A stretch of DNA of 64,000 bases from CAWJEL01 sp964647255. GTDB lineage: Bacteria > Chloroflexota > Anaerolineae > CG2-30-64-16. Shown here piece by piece: positions 1 to 8,289 of the stretch; within the stretch, counting starts at the first letter, position 1, and each line of letters begins with the position of its first letter. The notes under the pieces were generated by a model. That model was not told where the DNA came from and ran no database searches. It saw only the letters and a list, made by a program, of their open reading frames with translations. The stretch is taken from positions 1 through 64,000 of the forward strand of contig CAZYGI010000004.1 in the NCBI GenBank assembly GCA_964647255.1. Reading direction: 5' to 3'. The position numbers and the translations under genes were made by a program.

Positions 1-575
1 TGCCGATCATCACGGTGGATACCTACATCGGCGACGGCGACTATGTCAACGGCCCGGTCACGTTCCCGTTGTCCTTCATCGCGTCCGACAACAAACAGGG
101 CGGCGTGATCGCGTGCAGCGCGCTGGCGGAGGCGTTGGGCAAGAAGGGTTCGGTCTACATCCAGAACGTCAAGCGCGGCATCAGCAGCACCGACGCCCGC
201 GATGACCCGTCCAAGGCGCAGGCGCAGGTCGAGGCGATGCTGCAGAAGACCCCCGACCTGGGCGGCATCTTCGGGACGAACGTGTTCAGCGCCCAGGGCG
301 CGGGCACCGTCGTCAAGAACAAGAATCTCAGCGGCAAGGTCAAGGTCGTCGCCTTTGACGCCACCGCAGATGCCATTGATATGCTGAAGGGCGGCACGGT
401 GGATCTTGTCATCGCGCAAAAGCCGGGCGATATGGGCTACATGGCGGTCGAGATGGCCATGGCGTATCTTAACGGCGTGACGAGCTACCCGCGGCATATC
501 CCGACGGGCTATGCGATCATCACGCGCGACAATATGACCGACCCCAACATCTCCCGATTCTTCTACACGAAGTAA
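1..575 (+). CDS. Sugar ABC transporter substrate-binding protein (C-terminal part, cut by window start)
   Basis: The reading frame is open back to base 3, so the gene begins outside the window; about 190 C-terminal residues are visible. They resemble the second lobe of ribose/galactose-type periplasmic binding proteins (Peripla_BP_4/RbsB family): alternating strands and helices with a stretch reading GGIFGTNVFSAQGAG, then KVKVVAFDA and LVIAQKPGDMGYMAVE, which in RbsB-like proteins line the sugar cleft. The protein would bind a sugar or polyol outside the membrane and deliver it to the permease and ATPase that follow on the same strand. The substrate cannot be read from the sequence; inositol is possible given the iol genes 20 kb away but is not shown. 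Confidence 0.85.
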   Translation, partial: PIITVDTYIGDGDYVNGPVTFPLSFIASDNKQGGVIACSALAEALGKKGSVYIQNVKRGISSTDARDDPSKAQAQVEAMLQKTPDLGGIFGTNVFSAQGAGTVVKNKNLSGKVKVVAFDATADAIDMLKGGTVDLVIAQKPGDMGYMAVEMAMAYLNGVTSYPRHIPTGYAIITRDNMTDPNISRFFYTK

Positions 576-582
576 CGCAACG

Positions 583-615
583 GTTGGGCCAGGGAGGGGA
601 TCTTCCTGGCCCAAC
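583..615 (+). terminator. Hairpin between binding protein and permease genes
   Basis: A perfect 11-bp inverted repeat (GTTGGGCCAGG at 583-593, CCTGGCCCAAC at 605-615) with an 11-nt loop lies just after the binding-protein stop codon. There is no T-run, so it is more likely an mRNA-stabilising or attenuating hairpin that keeps binding protein in excess over the membrane components, a common arrangement in sugar ABC operons. That role is inferred. Confidence 0.6.
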
Positions 616-745
616 GCATGACACGGGGGTTTGCACCGGCTCCATGATTTGCGATTCTCGCACGCTCAACCTAGAATCTGTTATCTGACCGTTCGCAGCA
701 CTTCCGAGGTCTGTTCATCCATCACGTGACAGGGAGGTCCACCCC

Positions 746-1861
746 ATGGCGGTAGCATCGAACAAGGACGCTCGGCAAGCCGCCCGCAAGTCGAGCCGAA
801 ACCGGGCCGAGAATCTGGAGCGGATCCGCCTGGCCTGGCCCTGGGTCTTCCTCATACTGCTGGTGCTGGCGTTCACCCTTGCATCCAAGCAGCTCAACAA
901 TGTCAACTTCCTGAGCACCCGGGCCATCCAGGGCATCCTGGTCTACACAACACAAATCCTGCTCATCGCCCTGGCCGAAACATTCATCATCATCACCGCC
1001 GGGATTGACCTGTCGGTCGGGTGGACGCTGGGTTTTGCCTCGGTGGTTGCCGCCATGGTGATGAAGGCGCTCAATCAAACCGCCGCGCCGCCCGTTATCG
1101 TGATCGGCGCCGGCGCCCTGGCCGGCATCCTCATCACGGTCATCCCCGGACTGGTCAGCGGCATTTTGATCGCCCGCCTCAAGGTGCCTTCCTTCATTAC
1201 CACGCTTGGCGTGGGCATCCTGGTGGAAGGCGCGGCGCTCCTGCTGAGCAAGGGGTATCCCATCGCAGGACAGCCGGATTATCTGGGCCAATTAGGGAAC
1301 GGCTCGCTCATCAACTGGAATCCGGGGAAGTGGTTCACCTTTTTCAACGTCCCGCCCACGGCCGTGCAGGCCGACTTACAGAGCAACATCCCGCTGATAC
1401 CGAACATCGTCTTCATCACCATCATCGTCACGGCAGTGTGCTGGTTTATCCTCGCCAAGACGCAGTTTGGCCAGCATCTGTACGCCATCGGCGGCAACTT
1501 TGAGGCGGCCCTGCGCGCCGGCATCCCGGTTCGACGGACGCTGATCAAAGTGTATATTCTTGCGTCGGTGTTGGCCGGCATCGCCGGCGTGGTGTGGGCC
1601 GCCCGCTTCACGAGCGGCGCGTACAACGGCGGCGAGACAACGCCGATGACCGCCATCGCCGCAACCGTGATCGGCGGGGCCAGCCTGTTCGGCGGCGAGG
1701 GCCGGGTGATCGGCACGATCGTCGGCGCGCTCATCATCGCCACGATTCAGTACGGACTGGTCGTGCTGGGCGTCCTGCCCTTCTGGCAGTATATCGCCGT
1801 GGGCATCGTCTTGATCATCGCCGTCGTGGTAGAGCAGTTCGGCCGCGGCTTGGGTGAATGA
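746..1861 (+). CDS. Sugar ABC transporter permease, RbsC type
   Basis: This 371-residue integral membrane protein belongs to the BPD_transp_2 family of ribose/xylose-type permeases. A basic N-terminus (about 30 residues) is followed by many hydrophobic segments. The family hallmarks are visible: ETFIIITAGIDLSVGW near residue 80, PSFITTLGVGILVEG near 150, and GIAGVVWAARF with ATVIGGASLFGGEG near 275-320, the EAA-like contact with the ATPase. The ATG at 746 has an AGGGAGG ribosome site just upstream. It lies about 170 bp after the binding-protein gene, behind a hairpin, and is closely followed by the ATPase gene, so it should form the channel of that importer. Confidence 0.92.
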   Translation: MAVASNKDARQAARKSSRNRAENLERIRLAWPWVFLILLVLAFTLASKQLNNVNFLSTRAIQGILVYTTQILLIALAETFIIITAGIDLSVGWTLGFASVVAAMVMKALNQTAAPPVIVIGAGALAGILITVIPGLVSGILIARLKVPSFITTLGVGILVEGAALLLSKGYPIAGQPDYLGQLGNGSLINWNPGKWFTFFNVPPTAVQADLQSNIPLIPNIVFITIIVTAVCWFILAKTQFGQHLYAIGGNFEAALRAGIPVRRTLIKVYILASVLAGIAGVVWAARFTSGAYNGGETTPMTAIAATVIGGASLFGGEGRVIGTIVGALIIATIQYGLVVLGVLPFWQYIAVGIVLIIAVVVEQFGRGLGE

Positions 1862-1874
1862 GGGAGGGATCAGC

Positions 1875-2654
1875 GTGACGACACTTTTACAAGCAGTCAA
1901 CCTCACCAAGCGCTTTGGCGGCCTGACCGCTGTGGATCAGGTGAGCCTCGACATCAACACCGGCGAAGTGATGGGGCTGGTGGGCGACAACGGCGCGGGC
2001 AAATCCACGCTCATCAAGATGATCGCGGGCGTCTATCAGCCCGACGACGGCGAGATCCTCTTCGACGGCAAGAAGGTGGAGTTCAGCAGCCCGCGCGCGG
2101 CGCGCGACCTGGGCATCGAGACGATTTACCAGGACCTGGCGCTGGCCGAAAACCTGGATGTCGGCTCGAACATTTTTCTGGGCCGCGAGATCAAGCGGCC
2201 CTACCTGGGCGGCCTGGTCCACACGCTCGACCGGCCCAAGATGCGCACCGAATCGGCCGGCATCCTGGACCGGCTGGACATCCCCCTCCCCTCCCTCACC
2301 CAACAGATCCGCAATCTATCCGGCGGCCAGCGGCAGGCCGTCGCCATTGCGCGCACGATCTACTGGAACGCCAAGCTCGTCATCATGGACGAACCCACCG
2401 CGGCGCTGGGCGTGGCCGAGCAGCGCAAAGTGCTGAAGTTGGTGCGCACGCTCTGTGCTCAGGGCGTGCCGGTGGTCATCATCAGCCACAACATGCAGGA
2501 CGTCTTCGCGGTATCGGATCGCATCGTCGTGATGCGCCGCGGCCGCAAGGTGGGCGAACTGATCGCCAAGGAGACCACGCCCGATGAGGTGGTGAGCCTC
2601 ATGGTCGGCGCGGAGGCCGTCCACGAGATGGGCGTCATCCCGCGCGGGCTGGAG
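1875..2654 (+). CDS. Sugar ABC transporter ATP-binding protein (3' end lost in gap)
   Basis: This is a single nucleotide-binding domain of the ribose/fructose importer class. Walker A GDNGAGKS is near residue 40, the signature LSGGQRQAVAIAR near 150 and Walker B LVIMDEPTAALG just after. I prefer the GTG at 1875 because GGGAGGG sits 6-13 bases before it; an in-frame GTG at 1854 inside the permease end has no such site. About 260 residues are readable before the N run, close to the full length of single-domain members, so only a short tail is probably missing. Any reading across the Ns to base 2780 is artificial. It would power the permease encoded directly upstream. Confidence 0.88.
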
Positions 2655-2754
2655 NNNNNNNNNNNNNNNNNNNNNNNNNNNNNNNNNNNNNNNNNNNNNN
2701 NNNNNNNNNNNNNNNNNNNNNNNNNNNNNNNNNNNNNNNNNNNNNNNNNNNNNN
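2655..2754. other. Assembly gap (100 N)
   Basis: Exactly one hundred undetermined bases, the conventional placeholder for a scaffold join of unknown size. The end of the ATPase gene and anything between it and TCS1 is unseen, and linkage of the two sides is only as good as the scaffolding. Confidence 0.99.
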
Positions 2755-2758
2755 GCCT

Positions 2759-2813
2759 CTCAGCTTCCCCACAGGATTAACACAGGGTTGTCTCAGGCAC
2801 GCCATGCTATAAT
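2759..2813 (+). promoter_or_regulatory. TCS1 promoter with four 11-bp-spaced response-regulator boxes
   Basis: Four hexamers repeat with an exact 11-bp period: CTCAGC (2759), CACAGG (2770), CACAGG (2781), CTCAGG (2792). A 10-bp spacer leads to an extended -10, TGC-TATAAT (2805-2813). No sigma-70 -35 box is correctly placed: TTGTCT at 2788 would leave only 14 bp and overlaps the repeats. This is the layout of OmpR/PhoB-family activator sites, where tandem dimers replace the -35. The start of transcription would be near 2820, about 30 bases before the regulator gene. The same motif class recurs on the minus strand at 22482-22444 and 16592-16554. Confidence 0.72.
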
Positions 2814-2851
2814 CAGCGCGATGATTTCAATCGAGTCGAGAGAGGCAGGCG

Positions 2852-3532
2852 ATGGCAAACGTTCTGATCGTGGATGATGATCCCAGGCTGCTGAAGATGC
2901 TGCGGCGCACGCTGGAGTATGAGGGCTTCCACGTCACCAGCGCCACCGACGGCCATGAGGCGCTGGCGGAAATGCAGGCGCGCCGCCCGGATGTTGTGGT
3001 GCTCGACTGGATGATGCCGGGGCTGGATGGTCTCGGCGTGCTGCAACGCCTGCGCGACGCAGGCGATCCGACCCTGGTGCTGATGCTCACTGCGCGCGAT
3101 GCGGTCGAAAACCGCGTCGAAGGGCTGGAAACCGGTGCGGACGACTACCTGGTCAAACCGTTTGCCCCGGCCGAGCTGCTGGCGCGCATCCACGCGCTGC
3201 TGCGCCGGCCGGCGGCCGCAGCCAAGAACGAAGCGCTGAGCTACACCGACCTCTCGCTCGACCCGGTCACGCGCGAGACCCGGCGCGGCGGCCGGGCCTT
3301 CGATCTGACTTCCAAGGAATTCGACCTCCTGCACTACATGCTGCGCCACCCGCGCCAGGTGCTGCGCCGCGAACAGATCTTGCAGGAGGTGTGGGGCTAC
3401 GATTTCGGCGGCGAAGATAACGTGCTGGAGGTCTACATCGGCTACCTGCGAAAGAAAACCGAGGCTGGCGGCGAAACGCGACTGATCCAGACCGTGCGCG
3501 GCGTGGGCTATGTGCTGCGCGAGGATGTCTGA
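2852..3532 (+). CDS. OmpR-family response regulator (TCS1)
   Basis: This 226-residue protein has a receiver domain (about 1-120) followed by an OmpR/PhoB winged-helix DNA-binding domain (about 130-226). The acidic pocket DDD is near residue 8, the phospho-acceptor is Asp52 in VVVLDWMMPG, and the switch Thr and Lys appear in LTARD and VKPF. The effector domain ends with the usual TVRGVGYVLR. A purine-rich GAGGCAGG precedes the ATG. The stop codon overlaps the start of the kinase gene (TGATG), so the two are translationally coupled. I infer that it binds the CTCAGG-type repeats in its own promoter and at the export locus. Confidence 0.95.
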   Translation: MANVLIVDDDPRLLKMLRRTLEYEGFHVTSATDGHEALAEMQARRPDVVVLDWMMPGLDGLGVLQRLRDAGDPTLVLMLTARDAVENRVEGLETGADDYLVKPFAPAELLARIHALLRRPAAAAKNEALSYTDLSLDPVTRETRRGGRAFDLTSKEFDLLHYMLRHPRQVLRREQILQEVWGYDFGGEDNVLEVYIGYLRKKTEAGGETRLIQTVRGVGYVLREDV

Positions 3533-5004
3533 TGCGCGCCATGTCCATCCGGCTGCGGTTGACCCTGCTGTACAGCGCCATCCTGGCGCTGACCCTGATC
3601 GCGTTCAGCTCGCTTCTTTACGTGTCGCAGACGCGGACGACCTACGACAACATCCGGGCCAACCTGGTGAGCCAGGCGAACCGGTTCCCCCGTGTCGAAC
3701 GGATTCCCGGCCCGCCGCCCGGTGACATCAACACCGCCCCCGCGCCGGACAAGCAGAGCACCGCCACCACGGCAGGGACGCTGGATCCGTTCAGCGGCAC
3801 GCTCCCGGGCCGCTGGGTCCAGACCCGCAGCATCACGGGCACAGTCACCGGGCAGAGCTTCGATCTCAGCGGGTTCACCCTGCCCCTCAGCGAGAAGGGG
3901 CTGGCCGCCGTACAGGGCGGGGCCAACTGGTTCGAGACCGTGCAGGTTGACGGTGAACCGCTGCTGATCTACAGCGTGCAGCACGCGATGCCGACCGGCG
4001 AGGCCCTGATCGTCCAGGTGGCCTATCCGTTGGCGCAGCCCCAGCACAGCCTGAACATGCTGCGGCTGATGCTGATCGTCGGCAACTCGCTGGCAATCCT
4101 GGTCGCGTTTGCGCTGGGCTGGGTGCTGGCCGGCGCCGCGCTCAGTCCGATCCACCGTATCACGCAGACAGCACAGGCCATCGGCGCAGAGCACGATTTC
4201 AGCCGCCGTGTGGTGCACCAGGGGCCCAGCGACGAAGTCGGTCAACTGGCCGTCACCTTTAACGACATGCTGGCGGAGCTCGAATCCGCCTATCGCCAGC
4301 TCGAAAACGCGCTCGACTCGCAGCGCCGCTTCGTCGCCGACGCCTCGCACGAGCTGCGCACCCCGCTGACCACGATCCGCGGCAACATTGAGCTGCTGAA
4401 ACGCGTCCCAGCGGTCGTCGCCAACGAGCGCGCTGAAATCATGAGCGACACCACCGAGGAAGTAGACCGGCTGATCCGCCTGGTCAATCAACTTCTGGCG
4501 CTGGCCCGGGCCGATGCCGGCCGCGCCCTGCGGGCCGATCCGATCCCGGTGCGGACGCTCATCCAGGATGTGTGCCGGCAGGCCAAGCCCCTGACCCCGG
4601 GGACCCAGATACACTGCGAAGCGCCGGAAGATCTTCTGGTGCAAGGGGATCGCGACGCGTTGAAGCAGGTGCTGCTGATCCTGGTGGACAATGCCCTGAC
4701 CCATACCCCCGCCGGGACGCCGGTCGCGCTAACCGCTGCAGCGGACGAGACGCATGTGACGTTCAGCGTGCGCGACAGTGGCCCTGGCATTGACCCAGAG
4801 GCCCTGTCCCACATCTTCGAGCGCTTCTACCGCGGGCAGGTCTCGCGCACCGGCCGCGGCGCGGGGCTTGGGCTCTCCATCGCCAAAGAGCTGGTCGAGG
4901 CGCAGGGGGGCACAATCGCAGCGGAAAGCCAACCAGGGCAAGGCAGCGTGTTTACCGTGATTCTGCCCGTGGCAGGAGATGAGAATGCGAGCACTGATCT
5001 TTGA
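3532..5004 (+). CDS. Sensor histidine kinase (TCS1)
   Basis: This 490-residue membrane kinase has a first transmembrane segment at about 11-31, an extracytoplasmic sensor region to about 177, a second segment at about 178-200 and a HAMP linker. A HisKA domain carries His273 in DASHELRTPL, and a C-terminal HATPase_c domain shows an N box (VDNALTHTP), G1 (DSGPGID) and G2 (GAGLGLSI). The sensor region has a Pro-rich start (PGPPPGDINTAPAPDKQ) and no recognised ligand fold. The start ATG overlaps the regulator stop. It should phosphorylate the upstream regulator in response to an envelope signal, possibly linked to what the MacAB-like pumps export (inference from shared promoter boxes). Confidence 0.94.
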   Translation: MRAMSIRLRLTLLYSAILALTLIAFSSLLYVSQTRTTYDNIRANLVSQANRFPRVERIPGPPPGDINTAPAPDKQSTATTAGTLDPFSGTLPGRWVQTRSITGTVTGQSFDLSGFTLPLSEKGLAAVQGGANWFETVQVDGEPLLIYSVQHAMPTGEALIVQVAYPLAQPQHSLNMLRLMLIVGNSLAILVAFALGWVLAGAALSPIHRITQTAQAIGAEHDFSRRVVHQGPSDEVGQLAVTFNDMLAELESAYRQLENALDSQRRFVADASHELRTPLTTIRGNIELLKRVPAVVANERAEIMSDTTEEVDRLIRLVNQLLALARADAGRALRADPIPVRTLIQDVCRQAKPLTPGTQIHCEAPEDLLVQGDRDALKQVLLILVDNALTHTPAGTPVALTAAADETHVTFSVRDSGPGIDPEALSHIFERFYRGQVSRTGRGAGLGLSIAKELVEAQGGTIAAESQPGQGSVFTVILPVAGDENASTDL

Positions 5005-5023
5005 TCTGGATGACGCACCATGA
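4985..5023 (+). other. Twelve-codon open frame resembling the start of a HAD hydrolase
   Basis: Inside the last codons of the kinase gene, in another frame, ATG at 4985 opens MRALIFDLDDAP followed by TGA. The first nine residues match the usual beginning of HAD-superfamily phosphatases (hydrophobic-FDLDG). It may be the stump of a deleted downstream gene whose start overlapped the kinase end, or chance. It is too short to be a working enzyme. Confidence 0.3.
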
Positions 5024-5038
5024 TTGATAAGATCAAGT

Positions 5039-6037
5039 TTATTCGCCCAGGAACGATACGAATTGGCTCAGCGTGCCGCCGTAGGGCACGGTGAAGCGGG
5101 GCATCTCGAAGAAGCTATCGCTGGTGTTGAACAGGCCATCCTGGATGGTCACGGCCGCGCGGTAACCGGCCGTCTGGGCCTGGACGATGACATTGCTATC
5201 GTATGCACCGAAGGGATAGGCCAGCGCCTCGACTGAGCCGGCGATATGCTGCTCAAGCACCGCCTTTGAGTTCCGAAGCTCCCAGGTCAGCGTGTCGGCG
5301 CCCAACTGGGTAAGATACGGATGCGTCATCGAATGGCTGCCGATCTCCATGCCCGCGTTGCTCAAAGCCTCGATTTGATCCCAGGTCATGGTCGCGCCGG
5401 CGCCAACCGAGCTGACGATGATGAAGAACGTCGCCTTCAGGTGGTATTTCTGTAGGACGGGGAAAGCGGCGTCGTAGCATTCATCCCAGCCATCATCAAA
5501 CGTGATCACCACTGGGTTCTCCGGCAGCTTTCGCCCCCCCTGGAACGCCGCTACCAGATCCGAGATGGCGACGGTGTGATAGCCGTTGTAGGCCAGATAG
5601 GCCATCTGTTCCTCAAAAGCCGCGGGCGTCACGGTGGTGACGTACCACTCGTTGCCGGCGTTCGCGTTCAGCAAGGCGATATGATGATACATCAGGATGG
5701 GCACGCGCACGTTCTCAATCGGCACGGGCACGGGGGTGGACGCCACTGATCCCGGCGGCAGGCGCAGGCGCTGGCCGACATAGATCTCGTTGGCGTTCTT
5801 GAGGTGGTTAAGGCTGACCACGACCGACTCGCGCACTTTGAAGCGTTCGGCGATGACTCCCAGGGTGTCGCCGAATTGCACCTCGTAGTACGTGTAGATC
5901 ACCGGCGTCGGGGTGGGCGTGACCGGCACCACCGTTGCCGTGCGGGCGGCGGTCTTGGCATGACCCCCGCACGCCGCCAGGAAGGCGACCAAACAAAGGC
6001 AAGCCGTCATCAGAAACAACAGGCGGGCAGATCGCAT
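5039..6037 (-). CDS. LysM-containing polysaccharide deacetylase lipoprotein
   Basis: This 332-residue exported protein starts with a lipoprotein signal whose lipobox LAAC places the modified cysteine at residue 23. A Thr/Pro linker leads to one LysM module (about 48-97, YEVQFGDTLGVIAERF ... VGQRLRLP) that should bind peptidoglycan. A NodB-type deacetylase domain (about 125-330) shows TFDDGWDE (catalytic base and metal Asp) and GSHSMTHPYL (metal His pair). The likely role is N-deacetylation of a cell-wall or exopolysaccharide substrate at the outer face of the membrane. It is convergent with the TCS1 kinase gene, with only 34 bp between the stop codons. Confidence 0.9.
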   Translation of the reverse strand: MRSARLLFLMTACLCLVAFLAACGGHAKTAARTATVVPVTPTPTPVIYTYYEVQFGDTLGVIAERFKVRESVVVSLNHLKNANEIYVGQRLRLPPGSVASTPVPVPIENVRVPILMYHHIALLNANAGNEWYVTTVTPAAFEEQMAYLAYNGYHTVAISDLVAAFQGGRKLPENPVVITFDDGWDECYDAAFPVLQKYHLKATFFIIVSSVGAGATMTWDQIEALSNAGMEIGSHSMTHPYLTQLGADTLTWELRNSKAVLEQHIAGSVEALAYPFGAYDSNVIVQAQTAGYRAAVTIQDGLFNTSDSFFEMPRFTVPYGGTLSQFVSFLGE

Positions 6038-6142
6038 GATGCCTTTCCTCCTGGTGCAATCAATAGTTGTGATTTCGAATCGGTGAGCCGCTCACCACTG
6101 GCATCTTGCATCGCTGCACAGTGGCGCGCATCCCGGAACGAG

Positions 6143-6171
6143 AATATACCACAAAACTCCTGGGCCGAGAA
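6143..6171 (-). promoter_or_regulatory. Candidate extended -10 promoter for the deacetylase gene
   Basis: Read on the minus strand, TGG-TATATT (the -10 hexamer spans 6148-6143) is an extended -10 element about 105 bases before the deacetylase start. The hexamer 17 bp further upstream (TTCTCG) is a poor -35. Plausible but weak. Confidence 0.4.
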
Positions 6172-6191
6172 ACCGATGTGTCAAGGGCCCG

Positions 6192-6221
6192 TTGGCGTCG
6201 CGAACGGAAGTCGGCTATAAT
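6192..6221 (+). promoter_or_regulatory. Sigma-70 promoter for the YihY gene
   Basis: TTGGCG (6192-6197) and TATAAT (6216-6221) are separated by 18 bp. Transcription would start near 6228, giving a leader of about 95 bases before the YihY start. The leader contains a 23-codon open frame (6241-6312) of unknown meaning. Confidence 0.6.
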
Positions 6222-6321
6222 CGCGGCCATCGGGGCAATCATGCTTGAACTGTCCGTTACGCGCTCCGCCGGCGGCAAGCGCGGGCCCCAGAACAAGCCG
6301 GATCCGACCTGAAGCAACCCA

Positions 6322-7191
6322 ATGACGCTGCCACCCCTCATCCGCGTTCCGTTCGACATCCTCAAGGCCACGGTCATCAAGTGGCATGCGGATCGCGTCT
6401 CACGCGTCGCGGCCGCGCTGGCGTATCATACCCTCATTGCCATCGCGCCGCTGCTCGTCATCATCGTGGGCATCGCGGGCATGGTGCTGGGGCCGAGCGC
6501 CACGCGCGAGCGGCTCGTGGCGGAGGTGCTCCAGTATACGGGCAGCGCGGAAATCGCCGGGCTCGTCCAGACCATCCTCGACCGGACCGCGCGGCCGGCC
6601 GCGAGCACGTGGTCCACCGTCATCGGCGCGGTGATGCTGTTCTGGGGCGCATCGAACCTGTTCACCGTGCTCAAATCGTCGTTGAATGATCTGTGGGGCG
6701 TGCCACCCCGGCGCACGGGCCGGTGGCATCTGATGCAGTTTCTGATCAACCGCGGGGTGTCCATGCTGCTGGTGATCGCGACAGGCGTTCTGCTCCTCGC
6801 GTCGATCGTGCTGACGCCGTGGCTGGCCGCAGGTGCGGCGCGGCTGGGGGCAGGCACCCTGAACCGGGTCGCCGCGCAGGCTGCCGCCTTCCTGCTCACC
6901 CTGCTGATCTTTGCGTTCAACTTCCGCTATCTGCCGGATATCCGGATCGCATGGCGCTATGTGCTGGGCGGCGCCGCGGCGACCGCGCTCCTGTTCGCCA
7001 TCGGCCGCCAGGTCATCGGGCTATATCTCGGTTACTTCACCGTCGGCTCCGCCTACGGCGCGGCCGGCTCACTGATCGTCGTCCTGTTGTGGGTCTACTA
7101 CTCGGCGCAGATCTTCTTCTTCGGCGCCGAACTGACGCAGGTGCTTGTGCGCCGCCATGCCGCTGCGGTAGGTCAGCCGCGCACGGCGTGA
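6322..7191 (+). CDS. YihY/BrkB family inner-membrane protein
   Basis: This 289-residue protein has about six hydrophobic segments and the pattern of the YihY/UPF0761 (formerly ribonuclease BN) family: RVAAALAYHTLIAIAPLLVI near the N-terminus, a central LFTVLKSSLNDLWGV, and a C-terminal GSAYGAAGSLIVVLLWVYYSAQIFFFGAE that ends the last helix. Members are widespread; the precise transport or envelope role is unknown. The start is the ATG about 100 bases after a good sigma-70 promoter. It stands alone: about 170 bp separate it from the next gene, on the same strand. Confidence 0.88.
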   Translation: MTLPPLIRVPFDILKATVIKWHADRVSRVAAALAYHTLIAIAPLLVIIVGIAGMVLGPSATRERLVAEVLQYTGSAEIAGLVQTILDRTARPAASTWSTVIGAVMLFWGASNLFTVLKSSLNDLWGVPPRRTGRWHLMQFLINRGVSMLLVIATGVLLLASIVLTPWLAAGAARLGAGTLNRVAAQAAAFLLTLLIFAFNFRYLPDIRIAWRYVLGGAAATALLFAIGRQVIGLYLGYFTVGSAYGAAGSLIVVLLWVYYSAQIFFFGAELTQVLVRRHAAAVGQPRTA

Positions 7192-7362
7192 CGCGCAGCA
7201 AGGGTAGGAGTCATCCCAAAAAAACACAAACGGAGATTGACTTGCCCACAAGAAGGCCGATATTCGGACCAGTGGGTATCGAGAGAAGCAGGATATGGAG
7301 ATTGACGTGGTGTACTGCCCAGCCGCCGTAAGAGGATTGCGTTCGCCGGACAGGGATGCACC

Positions 7363-8289
7363 GTGCGTGTAAGCTTTCAAGATGAGGCTCTCGCCTGGCT
7401 GAGCCGGGCGATCAGCCCCGCGCGCGCGGACCTCAGCATCGAGCCGATGCCGGGCGCGACTTCTTCCTCGCTCTTCCTCATCACCGTTCCGCGCGACGGG
7501 ACCCCGCGGCGGTGTGTGCTGCGCGTGCTCGACAACCGGGAATGGCTCGCGGAGGAGCCCGATCTGATCCGCCACGAGGCGGCAGCGCTGGATGAGGCGC
7601 AACGCGCCGGCCTGGCCGCGCCGCACCTCATCGCCTGGAGCGAGGCCGACGTGGGGTTCGGCGCGCCCGCCCTGCTGATGTCATTCGTTGAGGGGCAGAT
7701 CGAGTTGCGGCCGCCAGATTTCGGGGGCTGGCTGGCTGGACTCGCCGGCCAGCTTGCGACGATCCACCGGCGCCCGGCAGATGCGTTCCCCTGGGGCTTC
7801 CGCTCCTGGGTGAACCGGGCTGCGCTGGCCGTGCCGTCCTGGACCGCCGTGCCCGAGGTTTGGGAACGCGCCATCGCGTATTGGTTCGATATTGGGCGGG
7901 GTGGCGTTCCGTCCCACACGGTCTTCATCCACCGCGACTACCACCCCACGAATGTGCTGTGGCGCGGAGGTGCGGTGAGCGGCGTTGTGGACTGGATCAA
8001 CGCGTGCCGCGGCCCGGCGGGCGTGGATGTGGCGCACTGCCGGACCAACCTGGCCCAAATGTACGGGCCGGACGCCGCGGATCAGTTCCTGGACGCCTAT
8101 CTTGCCGCCGCCGAGGGGTTCATCTACGATCCCTACTGGGATATTGACTCCGTGCTCGACATGTGTCTCCCGCAGCCGACCTTTTACGAGCCGTGGGCGC
8201 ACTTCGGCCTCGACAGGATTGAGCCGGAAGAGAATAGGCGCCGAATTGACGCCTATCTTGAACAAGTTATGAGAAGAAGCCATGCATAA
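7363..8289 (+). CDS. Aminoglycoside phosphotransferase (APH)-family kinase
   Basis: This 308-residue protein has the APH/choline kinase fold. The Brenner motif HRDYHPTNVLW at about residue 190 supplies the catalytic Asp and metal Asn, and VVDWINACRGPAGVDVAHCR supplies the DxD-like metal-binding Asp. An N-terminal lobe with a Lys/Glu-type nucleotide pocket precedes it. Such proteins phosphorylate small hydroxyl compounds; sequence alone does not say whether antibiotic, sugar or metabolite. The start is GTG; no in-frame ATG lies nearby. Its 3' end overlaps the antiporter gene by 8 bp, so the two are cotranscribed. Confidence 0.82.
   Translation: MRVSFQDEALAWLSRAISPARADLSIEPMPGATSSSLFLITVPRDGTPRRCVLRVLDNREWLAEEPDLIRHEAAALDEAQRAGLAAPHLIAWSEADVGFGAPALLMSFVEGQIELRPPDFGGWLAGLAGQLATIHRRPADAFPWGFRSWVNRAALAVPSWTAVPEVWERAIAYWFDIGRGGVPSHTVFIHRDYHPTNVLWRGGAVSGVVDWINACRGPAGVDVAHCRTNLAQMYGPDAADQFLDAYLAAAEGFIYDPYWDIDSVLDMCLPQPTFYEPWAHFGLDRIEPEENRRRIDAYLEQVMRRSHA

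Noticed and set aside
2755..2780. Continuation of the sugar ATPase reading frame across the N run
   Set aside because: Frame continuity through 100 placeholder bases is meaningless; the bases after the gap belong to the TCS1 promoter.
2788..2813. TTGTCT-14 bp-TATAAT as a classical sigma-70 promoter for TCS1
   Set aside because: The spacing is too short and the TTGTCT lies inside the 11-bp repeats; an activator-dependent extended -10 promoter explains the region better.
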